In this document: in pieces, positions 1-14,700 of the stretch
Layout of the letters: every line of letters begins with the position of its first letter
How positions within the stretch are numbered: the stretch's first letter is position 1
Assembly (NCBI GenBank): GCA_000499405.2
Contig: HG738139.1
Coordinates: 1,492,170 to 1,556,169, forward strand
Direction: 5' to 3'
Length of the DNA stretch: 64,000 nt
DNA from: Onchocerca volvulus
Taxonomy: Eukaryota; Nematoda; Chromadorea; Rhabditida; Onchocercidae
Notes under the pieces: model-generated
Databases searched by the model: none
Told to the model about the DNA's origin: nothing
The model's input: only the letters and a program-made list of their open reading frames with translations
Program-made: the position numbers and the translations under genes

Positions 1-107
1 AAAAATTATTATTAGCTGTTTTTAATTAACTAATAATTAATAACACTATGATTAATCATTCAATTATTCATTACTTATCATTAAATACTATATTAATTTG
101 ATTATAG

Positions 108-201
108 GAATTATATTGCTGCATTGGGTCATATTTTGGACAGCAATATGCAGCCAAGTGCTTTGGAATATGCAAACATGTTCAGTAATGGAATGAGTTA
201 A
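108..201 (+). CDS. Terminal exon of an unrecognised gene (partial)
   Basis: A splice-acceptor-like ATTATAG at 101-107 is followed by an open stretch ending in TAA at 199-201. After one leftover codon base it encodes NYIAALGHILDSNMQPSALE and then YANMFSNGMS. The mix of residues and the higher GC than the surroundings look like real coding sequence and like the C-terminal exon of a plus-strand gene whose body lies left of the window. I do not recognise the family, so no function is given. It could also be a chance open stretch. Confidence 0.4.
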
Positions 202-328
202 ATTATAAAAAACTTAATAGCAACCTTACTTTATGTTCCACCACGTTTACTTGCAATAACTCAACAAAAACGATAACAACGACAACAATGTCAACAACGT
301 TATCGAAGGGGAAAGAGGATTTCTGCTT

Positions 329-455
329 GATTAGTTATTTGGGATTCTAGAATCGTTGGATTGAAGATCTTTTTGCTGCTGTGATTTGACTAGGTCAACA
401 ATAGCCTTTATCAGGTTTATACGATATTAGATACAATATCGCAACTTGTAAAAAC
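329..455 (+). repeat. Dispersed repeat, copy 1, with terminal hairpin
   Basis: This stretch aligns by eye with 18712-18825. Shared landmarks are GATTxGT at the left, TTGGATTG/GATTGGAGAT, GTCA(A/G)CAA, GCCTTTA and a right end carrying a short hairpin. In this copy the arms are CGATATT (422-428) and AATATCG (435-441). The other copy lies just upstream of a decayed Helitron, so the family may be a Helitron end or a non-autonomous relative. That link is inference. Confidence 0.5.
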
Positions 456-883
456 AATTAATGTGAAAAAATAAAACAATATGCGAGTAATATAAATAAT
501 ACCAATAGTGGCCCTTTGACGAATGGTTGTTTGTGCTTCGTTGAGTTTGTTTGATATTGACTGGGAACGTTTTGCCACTGATACTAATGTAGGAGAGCCT
601 ATAACTGATGTAATTCTCTTATTGTTGATAAATTGATGGTGTCGACACTAGGAGTACTCCAGAGATCGCTGTCGCCACTGCTGAAAATGTGTTCATGCAT
701 TGGTGTTTCTGTCCAGAAAGTTCCACTTTTGTACGGTCATCTTCGATAAGGTGGTGATTCATACATTAATCATACAAAAAAGATTGGAATGAATAAAGAC
801 TAAAGGAAAAGAGATAAACAAAGAACAAGGAATTTAGTCCCTACATTACTCGACAATTGACATCATTGCAACCATTGACAACC

Positions 884-1080
884 CTTTAGACAAGGAGCAT
901 GATATTAATTCCTATGAAATTCTAGACATATTTCACAATCATTTGCAATCCTTAAATAAAGAGCATGACATTAATCCTTACAAAATTGCAAACATTAGCA
1001 TGTTTTACAATCATTTAAGCATTTTTACAACCATTTACAGCATGTTTTACAGCCATTTACAATTTTTAAACGAAGCACAT
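884..1080. repeat. Degenerate tandem repeat, unit about 70 bp
   Basis: The motif A(A/G)GAGCATGA(T/C)ATTAAT, followed by a TTxACAATCATTTxxxC block, occurs at about 893 and again at about 959. Shorter echoes (ACAACCATTTACAGCATG, ACAGCCATTTACAAT) follow to about 1065. Copies differ by many substitutions. No coding or CRISPR character is seen. Confidence 0.55.
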
Positions 1081-2681
1081 GAGCATTATCAGCAGATTAG
1101 ATAATGAGAAATAAAGGACCAATGTGCACAATATGAGTTGATGGTTACATGTATGAGATTGTAATTTTTTATTATAAACAACTTTCGGATGTGTCAGCAT
1201 TTTGGTTTACCGACAGTTATCAATGTAGCACTTATTATCATCAAGATAATCATTCTTATTTGGAAAAGGATAATCATCATGCAGAATACAATCCAACTAA
1301 ATCAACAATCAATCATCCGGAATCCATTCAATCATCACATTTAAATCCCTATCACTTCATGTTGATTATTGTTATTCTAATATCGATAATAAATATGTAG
1401 GTAATTTGTTTTTATTTTTCTTAAATTTCAAAATTCAAAACAGTTTAAGATTTCAAGACACCAAATTTTTAATACCTTATGCCTTTATTGTAGTAATTAA
1501 TTTTGATCTGTTGCTAATATATATATACATGAATGTATCGTACAAAAATTTCAAAAATGCAAACAATTAGGGAAGTGAAACAATGACTATATTAATCATA
1601 TTAACCAATGATTATGTTAATTGCTGCTGCATAAAATACTTTTTCATAAACATCAAAACTTGCAATTAATTATGCAACAATTAATTTTGTTCCAAAATAA
1701 TAGGCATGAGATAAATTGAGGATTTCCATGATAATCCATTTCTTTTTATCTATTCATTATTCGCTCATTCATCCAATTCTTATACCATGATATTGATTAT
1801 AACTAATTTTTTTTTTTTATTTGATATATTCTCCAGGTATTTTAAATATCATATCCCACATATCGATTACAGTACCTAAGAAGATCAGAAATTATTCTTT
1901 CCCGAATTTAACAATTATAGCAATCGAATAATTGTTGGAAATTGAAGAAATCACATTCGATAAAATAATAATTTAGAATTAATTAGCTCAAAGAAAATCA
2001 TTTCTTAGTCAATATACTTGAAAAATGTGGACTTCTTTGCAATTAAATAATTTCTCAATTTACACTAATTGAAAATCCGTCTTCACAGACTATTTTAATA
2101 TCGTCACCATACTGTCATCATTACTATCAATGAACTATTAATCATTTATCCATGTTTAAGAATAATTGAAATAATTATGCTTTGCAACAATTTCATGACT
2201 AATATATTACCTACCGACGGTCTGTCATACAACATCGATCAATCATTTGTGCCACCTCAAGTTGAATTTCCAGTAATACCCTTCATTTTTTGGAGCATTG
2301 AAAAATTAAATCATAAGACTTTTGCAATTAATCGGATAATTGGTAGAAATAATTTTTTTAATTCAGACAAATATATTTGCATAAAAAATAATGAACCAAT
2401 AATCAGTTATTCATTTTTGAAACAAATCATATGCCCTATCAATTTCATAAAAATCTCAAAATATCACATCCATGTACTCAATTAAGTAATTAATTAAGAC
2501 TGACTTGCAAATCATAATAAGCAAATTTTTTATAGTTCAATCTGTTTTAATAATGATCATATTTGTTAACCACAAATGATTATATCAAAGCGAAAACCGA
2601 AACTGTATTAAATATTCTTTTTTTAATTATTAGCATAAACATTTCAAGCACCACGATGATTGTTTTAATAGATTTATTTGC

Positions 2682-5600
2682 TTACAATAAAATTAATTGA
2701 TAAACTATGACAGAACGGTCATTACTCGCTGAAGCGAGTTCCCATATATGGTTATCTACATTATCAGTACTTAACCAAGATCCTTCTTTTGGACGAAATC
2801 TGAAAAAGGAAAATTCTTCAAAATATACGAAAATTTCCTTACGGAGTTAGGTGGTTCTCTGCAGATGATTTTAAGTAACAACATTACAGTTTCCATGAAA
2901 TCTATTTTAATTAATTTTGAGTGGAGTTAATTCGGTTTTGTTCTTTATTCCCGAATTATGATTTCTTTATTACAACTTGTCTTCTTTCTTTTCATTAATA
3001 ATAATGATAAAGTACCTCAGCCTATTTACAGTTTCTGAATGAGCCAACCAACGTTTCAAACTGTTACCGGTACTTTTGATGTCATATTGGTCCAAATTCC
3101 ATTTTTCAATCTCAATCTCACCATTTTCAAAACCAACAGCCAGAATGTAATGTCTGCAACAATTTGACGTAATTTACTGGAACTATTGTAACTTTTTACT
3201 CATATTCTTGCATTATTCACATTTACTTATTTAAGTTTAAAAAAGAAGTGCAAGGTTATGATATAATCAAACAATTGTACTGATTTCGAAAAAGAGAATA
3301 TATACTTGTTGCATAATTTTGGTACAAATTCTACTGCTGTAACAGCGTGCAAATATTTCCTTTCTGCGACAAGTTCAATATCGTTCCCATCAAAACGCCA
3401 AAAACATAACTGCAATCAAAATGATTAAATTAAAATTTGAATATTGATTTTGATTCTGATCAAATCAAAATGATGTTTCTGAATGAAAAAAGGAGCAAAA
3501 TTGTTCGATATATTACCTTTTTATCTCTCGCTCCAGTTACGAAATATTTATCGTCCGGAGTCCACGCACAACACCAGATGATACGGGAATGCACCTTACT
3601 ATACTTCTGCTCTGATGTTAACTGCAGTTTCCAGTCAAAAGGATCTGAAGGGAATTACAATTAAACTCTTTGAACTTCAAAGGTTCAGAACCTTTTAACC
3701 AAACTTCTATAATTCACTTCCATGTAGCTAAGAATCGAAAATTACAATCTGAACTGATAAAAATTACGTATTTAAACAAATATTGATGATTGAGGTCGAA
3801 AAGATTTAATAATTTTTGGTTTTTGTTCTCGTGATTTCGTCTTATTCAAATATCTGAATTTCATCTTTTATTTTTGATTCACTCAAAAATACCAAAATAG
3901 ATGAAAGATAAAAGTATTTGCTAGGATAAATTATTCGTTACTTTCCGATGAGCGAATTGAAATAGCGAAAGTCCTATCACGAGAAACAGAAAGGAGAAAT
4001 GAATCATTGTTTGAGAAAGCCAATTGTACTACAGTAAGCTTATGACACTGTAGCTCGCATCGACGTCTCCACTCTTTACTGTCCCATATGATGATGACAG
4101 CGCTTTCAGAACGACTAGCCTGAAATAATTTATAATTTGGTTTCATCTTATAATCTGGAAATTTTGGAAATTAAGGTAAAATTATTGGATCCTTTCTTTT
4201 TATACCAGCAAAATCATGTATGATGAAATATTGGTATCAAAAGTTCTTTTATATAGATTACCGCTCGTAAGTAATAGAAATCGAATAGTACATTTTTTTT
4301 TTTCATTCTTATCGTCTTTTTTTTTTCTTTTTTTGAATTTCTGAAATTTTCTTAAACATCCGAATTCAAAATAAATTAAATGAGATTTTATCACGAAAGT
4401 TTATTTACTTTCCAGAGATTCATGAAAATGCTAAAATTGAGGGAAATAATTTTAAATCTAGTAATACGGATGAATTAACTAACTTTGCATGCACTCGCAA
4501 TTAGTGTACCGGAATGATTCGATGCAACAGTAAATATTTCAAATCCATGTCCATATAATTTATGAATTTCTGGCCACAATGTATCTTGCATCAAGTATTC
4601 CTCAACGGGCACTCCTGAACCTCGGTGTTAAATATTCAAATGCTAGGCCTATAAAACTCAAAGTTCAAAATATCAACTATTACTAAACCATTAACTCAAA
4701 AAAAAAAACTATCCAAAAAGTTCTTTCTCTGAAAGAATTAATAACAAAAATAATTAACCTTCCACGAAAATACTATCGCGATTTATTATATCATCAGCTG
4801 CCAAATTTTCATTACCTTGAATATTTACACTATCGGTAATCTTATTTGATAAACCTAATGCTGGAATGGTTGCATTATGTCCAGCGATTTGCGTCGGATC
4901 CGGAAACAACTAAAAAATTTATTTTTCGTATGTGAACAAAATGCAGAATTATTATAACTTCGGTCAATATTTGTTTTGAAGTATCAAGAAAAAGAAGGTT
5001 TAAAGTCAAAATTTAATTTCGCAAAATATAATTAGTTTCCATTAATTCATATAACATATCTGATAACTCAAAAAACCACCTTCTGGCAATCATACTTCGA
5101 AATAGATTTCAGCATTTCGACGAAATTACGTGGTGCAGCAAAAACACGAAGAATTTTCTCGTCGGCACCCGAGACAAAGCGACTACTGAAACCCAATAAC
5201 AGAATTAGATGTAGCAAAAAGGAAAGATTTTACAAATTTCCATAATTTCATATATATAACAATATATAAATATATACCTTGAAATAGATGCAATACTCGT
5301 CAAATCATAACCATGTACTTGTGGTCGTGCAATCTCGATTATTGAACCCTAAAACAGCCATTCGTTTCTCTTTTACTCAATTTCGTCTCGATCAAAGACT
5401 TCATGATTTTATTGTTCCAGTTGTTTGATCATAGATTTTTTTTTTAATTTTGAAAAAATCTCAGAAAATCTCTCAGATTTGTTCATAAAATATTTAAAAT
5501 TCTTTAAATGATAATAAAGGAAATATGCTCCTTCCTGAAGCAAGTTTTCGAAAAATATGAATAAAATTATGCTGTATGATTATAATTGTCTCTTTGTACT

Positions 5601-8600
5601 TACTGAATAACTTATATCTATGCTAATTAGAGAAAATGAACAGACATGATTAACAGAAGGAGCATAACACCGAGTTGTCTGATCATATGAGCATGATAAC
5701 AAGTAACTTCCAGTAGGATCCCAAGCAATATCTTTGACCTGTCCAGAATGTCCACCGAAAGTTGAAACACTTTTCCAACAGCTGTTGTCTTTCTTTAAAC
5801 GTATATTTATAAGAACATCTGTTGAACTATTCATCATAAATTTATGCTTTAAAAATTCTAAATCTTTGCAAACTTACTTCTTCTAATTGCCATGAGCAAA
5901 AGCCACCAAAGTATGAATAAGCAAGAATAGTGCAACCATCTGGAGAAAAACAAGCTAAACCGACTGCTTGTCCACCAACGTCACCTACACGTATCTAAAC
6001 CAGTGGCATTTAAAAACAAGAAAAGAATGAACTGCTATTTCTACAACTCGTTAAATTTTATTCAAATTCGTTAAATTTTATTCAGATTTAACGACGACCA
6101 ATTGCACATATAATCTAATATAATTAAAATAGACATCATTTTAATTCTATAAAAGGTTTAGAAATTGACTGTGCTATTGTGAAAAATTCAGTAAATAGAA
6201 CTATCAGTTTCTCTACACCCTCTTATCTGTTCTTTCATCCTTTCCTTCAATTTTCCTTTTCTTCGGAATCATTATACCATGAATTAAATTCATTAGATGG
6301 AAAATATTCGAACATTAAGGAATCATTGTTAAATATAAAATTAACATACAGCATCAAACCATAATCCAGCAGCAGTTTCGGAAGGTTCCCATATAATTAC
6401 TGTTTTATCATTTGATGCACTTAAAAGTTGTATTTTAGTTGAATGCCATTCTACTGAATAGATCCAATCTTCATGGGCGTTTAAAATACCTTGAAGAGTG
6501 ATATGTACTGTATTAGTGACCTCTGAAAATACAAATATTTTTTTTACATCTATCCTTTATTTAAATTTCCCTCACCACTAATAAAATACTTCATATCTTC
6601 ATTGTTATATTTATAATGTCTCTAGCCTTTTTTGTCGAGTTTCCTTATTATCAAGGATTGTCATAATGAGAAAGGCTTAGTAAAAATAATATGATCATAT
6701 CTCCAGAATCAATTTGCATATTAGTCCTGCAACAGTTCCGTATTTAACAAAACATAGAAATCTGTTCGGAATTTATTGCTTTTACAACCATTGAAAAATA
6801 AAAAAACCTTTAGTTTCTTCATTAAACAACATAAATTGAGCTTTCAATTGAGCATCGTTATTAGTATGCCTTACATCGCCTTGTAAAAGATCAAAACGCC
6901 AAATACGAATACTTTCCTGTCCACCACTTGCTACCCAAATATCGTTTTCATACGCTAAAGAGCGAAAAAAAGAAAATTCCTTTTATTTTACAAAAACTGC
7001 AACGGATGAAAATACTAAATCACTTGGGAAAAATAATTCATAAATGTTTTGTAATTTTTTTGGTAATGGTCCTTCTCCTTAACATTTTTATAGGCCGACG
7101 AGCATTTATTATTATAAAAGCAAAAAAGATTCCGCACTAACTTAAATAACAAACACATAATTTTTTAAATTGTTAGATAAATTAGGTTTAAGATCTCAAG
7201 CTATTTACATCAAATAGTGATTAATAATACTGAAAATGATTACCCACAAAAGAGAATAAAATAAAATACATTAAACTTAGCCTAATTTTGTTTCAGTTGA
7301 CGTAATCTCTTTCTTCATGAAATAAAAAACTGAAAAACTCATCTCGGATATCGATGCTGCAAATCCAGTCGGTATGTCCTTGAAGAGTTACAGTTTTCCG
7401 TAATTGTGAAGACTGAAAATATAAAAAAAGTATATCGGCAGAAATATTTTAAGTTAACTAATTTGAATAAAACATGAAAAAATTCAACAGAAAAACTTAC
7501 AATAAAAGCAAATTTGGCACAAATTACTTCAACATTATTGCTCGTTGTTCCCAAAATAAACAATATATTGTCTACAAAAATGTTTATAATCACAATGAAA
7601 ATATAATATCTGAAAATTTCGAAAAAACAGGACAAAACATCCAAATAAAAAGATACCACTTGAAATAATATAAACTGCAGCAGAAACAATGAAAGCAGGT
7701 TGAAATCTGATCTTCTCATAGCTTTGTTTTTCTATCCTCTCCAAAGATCTTCTATCGACAATATTCTGTTCAGCAACCAATGAACCATCCGAAATAGCAT
7801 AAATCGTAACAATAATATCATTCTTCTCCTTGCTAAACACTGCACCAGCACAACAATTTACAGGACGTCCTGCCGCATTTCCTAAAATTTCAAAACCATC
7901 CTTATTTTATAAAAAATCAAAAACAATAGCAGGTATTACTATTAACTGTGTAATTTGTGTAACTGAGTAATTCTCTTGAGTGCTATAATCAAAATTGTAA
8001 ACAAAAAATAAAGAAAAAAAAATCTATACCACACCAATTTTACTGATTAACTTCGCGACAACTGTTCTGCTTGATAATCGTACTGCCCATAAATGTACAG
8101 TTCCATCTGTAGCTCCTGTTATGAGATAATCCAAATCAAAATCTAAAAATCTCTCATTTAAAATTTTTTATGCACAATCAAATAAAACATTACTCAATCC
8201 TAAATATTTCCTGCCATACAATTAAAATATTTAACTGCTTGTATCCGAATTTCTGAACAATATATTCAATATCCTGAATCTAAAAACCGAATAATTTTTA
8301 GAAGGTAATAAGATTCAAATCAATTTTTTATCAACAATTCAAGTGTTTTTTGCTCAATGATTTAAATTTAATCTTTAATCCTTAATTAAATGAACAATCA
8401 ATAAAATCTAGTAATTTACCGTTATAATGATACCATGACACAAATCTTAAACAAGTTATTGGAAAATTATGCGCATTCACTGCATTTGCTATAGCTATAC
8501 ATCGATTATTTTGCTGAAAAAAAAATAAATCAATTTTTTTTAAACAATCATTGACTTGAAAGGGTCAATTATATAACACTGAAATGGATGAATTAATAAC

Positions 8601-9247
8601 AAAATCTTAAGAATATGGAAAAAAATTGCCTAAGGAATAAAAATGTTAATAAGCTAATCTGAGCATCAGAAATATTCTACTTAGAATAAAAATCTCATAA
8701 AAAAAACTAAGGTCACTATAAAGCTAAAGCTTATCCATAAACTAAAACTGTTATCAAAGCCTGAAATTTTTATATGTTACAGCATAGTTATACACCAGGA
8801 CATTAACTTCCAAAAGATTCAACAGAAGTATTTCGAGGCAACTCATCATATGAACCGTCAAATATATATTCTACAATCTATCTATCAATCTATGCTTCTT
8901 GAATTTCAGTTCTTTTTTATGCTAGTCAGAGCTTAAATAGGGAAAGAAGGAAAATAATTCAGCAAAATCTATTCCGAAAAAATGAACAAATCTAAGAATG
9001 AATTATTCGTAATAACTGTAATTTTTAGTTAAATCAAAACAAATGGAGAAAAAAGACAAAAGGATATGAGAACCTTTGGGATCACAAAACAAATGTCACC
9101 CGCAGAAGCAAATGCCACAACATTGATAGCCTTGGACCATGTCAAACATTTCGTATATTTCTGACATCCACGGCCCATAAAAGTCATATCAATTTTGCAT
9201 TCGAACACTTCTTTATCAACTGTATCCATTTCCAGCGGATAGTTCAT
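2682..9247 (-). CDS. ELP2: Elongator complex protein 2 (WD40 repeat subunit)
   Basis: Multi-exon gene. Elongator subunit 2 is a double WD40-propeller scaffold of the complex that modifies the wobble uridine of tRNAs in the cytoplasm. Reverse-strand exons spell family-specific stretches in order: an N-terminal exon starting [15 protein letters not shown] (9247), a propeller block with [10 protein letters not shown] (about 7340), a block with [17 protein letters not shown] followed by [12 protein letters not shown] (about 6360-6000), [20 protein letters not shown] with DQTTR (about 5750-5670), [12 protein letters not shown] then RFVSGADEK (about 5300-5160), LYGHGFEIF (about 4550), [14 protein letters not shown] with LTVVQLAFS and SRDRTF (about 4100-3960), and a last exon with [15 protein letters not shown] before TAA at 2682-2684. 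The chosen start has an acceptor-like AATCCAG about 5 nt upstream. Exon edges were judged by eye and some small exons may be off. It is the last of three co-directional genes. Confidence 0.88.
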
Positions 9248-9750
9248 ATTTCTGGATTAGAATATACGACCGTACCTTCCCTCGATATATATAAATCTTT
9301 CCCGGAACATTCTTTTCCTTGCATTTTAATGCCACGAAACTCATTATCATTACCCTCTCCCCATTCTTATCATTCTATGGAATATATCTACTTTTCCAGT
9401 TCCAATTCATATCTCGACACAGTTATTCTCATATTAAGAAACAATACTCCCCTGTCTCCCTTACATCCTGTCTCGGTACATTTCTTTGCTCGTTCCTAGA
9501 TCATACCCATTTGATTAAGAGAACTCCAGACTTCACATGATAACAACTTGCTTAGAGTGAATCAGATCTAGACAGCCAGAATAACAAAAAGAAAACTCCT
9601 TTGAAGAGCATAAGAAAAAGTGATTTTGAAAACTTAAATATGGGAAGGACCATGTATGTGTGTATAACAGTAATAAGTGAGACTAAGTTGAGAAACACTA
9701 TTTATTTCAAGAATTTCATCGTAAAAACAGAAATTATTATAACAATAAGA

Positions 9751-10861
<1,111 letters not shown>

Positions 10862-11159
10862 CTATAAATATATTACAAACAAGCAAATAATCTAGTATAT
10901 AAGAAAGTACAATCATCCGTACACAACCGACCATTTTTTTCATTACAAACTGAATTTGTATAAATAAATTATATGTTTAAATTGCAAATATTCTCTTTTT
11001 TCTGCATTATTTCTCGCATTACTCTTCTCCTCCAGAAGTAAAACAAATGATGTATTCGTTTTACATATGAGATATGTATTACAAACACTGAATAATCCGA
11101 GAAATTCCAACTGAAAAAAAACTTTCCATATCTCTTTCAATACATCAGTTAGCATCACA

Positions 11160-11460
11160 TATCTCCTCTTTTATGTCAGACAGACAATTTGTTGCCATCA
11201 GTGCGCGGATTGATAACGCTAGCGATAATACACGACCTTATCACCCCGACTCCAAACCAAAACCCCATCCCCAACCCACCCCAGCCCAACCAATACACAA
11301 ACAAACATCTCCAACTCCGAAACAATCACAATTGGTAAACCTAAACAAAGGTAACTAATAGTGGCCCATTAACTATTAGTCATAGCCGGATGCAAATCAC
11401 TGTCCCAACTCATCTATACTCACTCCCGACCCATCATTGAACACCACTTGGAACGTAAAG
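11160..11460. other. C-rich spacer between SSRP1 and RPS28
   Basis: Between the SSRP1 stop (11743) and the RPS28 start (10840) lies about 0.9 kb. Within it, 11240-11340 is an unusually C-rich plus-strand tract (CCCCATCCCCAACCCACC-like), a sharp change from the AT-rich surroundings. I see no gene, although the plus strand is open from 11173 to 11358. It may be transcribed spacer if the three minus genes form an operon. Confidence 0.4.
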
Positions 11461-11742
11461 GAATTTATCCCTCATCCTTGGAACAGTAAAAGCATAGACA
11501 TGCTAGATGGAATGAAACCACAACAAAAGTTGTAGCCCTGAAGAAACCAATCAGATGCCTAAATTTCATCTTCCCATCTTTGCTCAATCTTTCGTATCTT
11601 TTCGTAAATGCTTTCATCTTTTTGTGTGAATATTGAAAATGTTGCATGCAAAAGTTTATACATAACAACAAGGTACATAACAATCTTGCGAAATGGCCTT
11701 ATGAATTCGAATTAATGAGACCAATTCTCTTATCCATCTTTA

Positions 11743-14700
11743 TCAATCATCGTCCTCATTATTGCTATCATTACTTTCCGATTTGAAATCCTGAAATCAA
11801 ATATTCACCTTTTACCTTGAGAAATTCGATAAATGCTTCGAAAATGAGGAAAATGATGACTTTTAGAAACTAAACAAATAAATTATCATTTGTTTCTTTT
11901 TTTCTTTTTTAATTAAATAACTAAACAAGCAATTTATTTCTTCAGAAATTAAACAGTCGAACAATTTGTAAACTGAATAATTACTTGATTTGTTTAAGAA
12001 GTAGGTAATTAAATGAATATTTTGCTACAAATATTTTTTATAAATTTATCTGAAAGGTTAAAATGTGTTCTACGATATTTGCCGCCTAAGTTGCAAGCTA
12101 TTAGATATTCAGCCAATGAAGAAGCAACTTCATAACTTGGTTTGTTCACTTTTTTTATCGACGCATCAATTCGAAAACGCGTCAACCACAGAAAAATTTT
12201 AAGTAAAGAACCTTCTCCTCTTCATCCTTCTTTGATTCGTTGCTACTATCTGTATCACTAATATATTCTTTTGATTTTGGTCTCGAGTGCAATTTTACGG
12301 GCGAACTAAAATTTAAAAATTACTAAACTAAAATTCCAAGTAAAAGCCGCTTGAGAACATTATATATATATATCCCATTATATCATGTTAAACTAATTAA
12401 CTTGTTAGCTGTTTGTTCTCTTAAATCTCTCTAATAAATTATTTAAAAGAAACCTCAAAAATCAAAATTTAAGAATTTACTGAAAGCAGAGGTTTAGAAA
12501 TTTGGCAGACTCACAAACTGTTTATCATAATAACTCTTAAATATAAATTTGCATTACTTTGGTTTTGCCTTCATTTTTTTAGTTAGATTTGCTGATGTCG
12601 CAGCAGATGCAGGTCCTCCATTTGCCATATATTCTTTCATCTCTCTAGCATATCTTTCTTTATCTTCTTTCGCTTTTTCTTCATATTTCTAAAGAAAATC
12701 ACGTTCAAAGATATTGAAAAACAAAACAAAACAAAAAAAAAAACGATTATTAAAATCGTTTCAAAACTTAAACTCATCAAACATCTCAACAAGTATGGGA
12801 CCTTTTTAATTTCTTCGTCAATTTCTTTCCACATTTTTCCAGCTCTCTGGGCTGCCTCCGTTACAGAGACTCCTTCCTTCTTAAAATTCGAATAATTTTC
12901 ACCGAACCAAATAAAATATGCTGACTGGGGCTTTTTCGGAGCATTTGGATCTTTTTTCCTTTTTTCTCGTCTGGTACTTTTTGTAGATTTCGATAAATCC
13001 TGCAAAAATTCGTTAGTTAAAAAAAAGCATTTCTTTAAGTTCACCCTCTAGTGCTTATGCGTTATGAATGAAAAGTGGAATGGAATTTTTCAATGTGCAT
13101 ATCACAACCTATTAAAACAAAAGAAATTTGAACCAGATGAATTTTTAACTATATGGTTAAGGTTCTTCGTAATAACCCACTAAAGGACACAATATTTATT
13201 TGATCCGAGAATAGTAAATGGGACTTTTGCGACAAAAAGATGAATGAAGAGATTTCTTAAAAACTCAAGAGCAAATTTAGTTTGCTTTTAAATTATTAAA
13301 TAATGATGAAGAAAGACCCTCTTCTTTGATTTTGGAGATTTCTTCCGTTTGTGGTCACCAGAACCACTTTCTGATGATTCAGCGACATCACTATCGTATT
13401 CTTCATCTGGTTCACTTCCTGAATTTTCTGATGAACTTCGTTTCCTCTTTTTCAGATCTTCTTCGAGATCGTAATCATCTAAAAAAGATTTTGTAGGTGT
13501 TAAGATGAATTAAATAAAAAAAAATAAACAGATGGCAGATTGATTTGAAAATTAAAAATTTAGCTTAATGATCGATATCTCAATATTTCCAGAAGCCATA
13601 GCAGCCATAACCAGCGATGTATCATATATTCATAACATATGAATAGTAGTAATTACAACTGAAATACTATTAGAAGCAAATATTATCACTCTGTACTTTT
13701 ATTCCCTATCAAAAATTAGAAATTTGTAGAAGCAAAACCACGAACTATCTTCACTGTCCGTATCATCATCACTCTCTGCCGCTTCCTTATTTCTTGCCTC
13801 TTGTTTCAGCGTCTCTTTGTAAGGATCCAACTCTTCGTCACTATCACCAAGATTTTCTGTATATGTAGGTTTATCCTATAATGCATTTTAACCTTTTACA
13901 ATTCCACTAAACTTTGAAATAATATTAAATTATTTCGAAAAATCAGTAATTTTTTTTTTTTTTGAAATCAGATGCTTGAATTTTTTAAACAACAAACCAG
14001 TCGTTTCGCATTTTTGATTCTCAAATGTTTATTGTTCACGAAGTCGAACAGACGATTATATTCTTCTCTGAAATGGTATCAGAAATAAAGGCTATGAATA
14101 TACATACAGCTATGTATACACATAAGACAAGTGCATAAAGACATAGAAAGTATAAAGAACTATTACTGAATTAAATGACGAACTTTTCAACACTATTGAA
14201 AATCAATAAACTGCCGCCTTTCATCTCAATTTCGAAATCAAAAGAACGAGTTGACACATCGGATCGAGCAAAATTAACACAGCTTATCTGAAATTAATTA
14301 TATCAAAATATGTTGGCATTAAATAAAAGCATAAAAAGAATTTCAGAATTTCTGACAATTTATTTCTTCAAAAAAGAGTTCATTTTCTTGGCTGCGAAGG
14401 GTCCGTCGAGACTTTAAAAAAGAAAAAAGAAAACTATAAACACCTCCTCGAAACGAATATACATCGGTGGCTTATGAACATATACAAATCCTTTTTCCAA
14501 TGGATATAAAAATCCTGAAGCTTGCTTGTGAGCACACATGACTGCTGGAGTTCCAGAATGCCTAGAGAAACATGCAAATTTTCAATTTACGCAATATTCT
14601 TTCGAATTATATTTATAAACTCTGAAAATACGGATAACAATAAGAATATAAATACATACCCAACAAAACTTCCGGGAACGGTAATTTTCATATCAACCAT

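Larger units (their letters stand above)
202..2681. other. Gene-free stretch with repeats
   Basis: No convincing exon was found. Open stretches at 1149-1400 and 2177-2485 are AT-rich, low in complexity and lack family signatures. The stretch holds a dispersed repeat copy (329-455) and a degenerate tandem repeat (about 884-1080). The rest is AT-rich spacer between the end of the left-hand gene and the 3' end of ELP2. Confidence 0.6.

Noticed and set aside
2177..2485. 102-codon open stretch on the plus strand
   Set aside because: AT-rich codon mix, no recognisable motif, and no splice or trans-splice signal supporting it.
7339..7840. Minus-strand open stretches longer than 100 codons
   Set aside because: They extend real ELP2 exons through introns. 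Only short WD40 parts are coding; the hydrophobic segments are intron sequence.
11173..11358. 61-codon open stretch, proline-rich
   Set aside because: It comes from a C-rich low-complexity tract, has no family signature, and lies antisense in the gap between two minus-strand genes.
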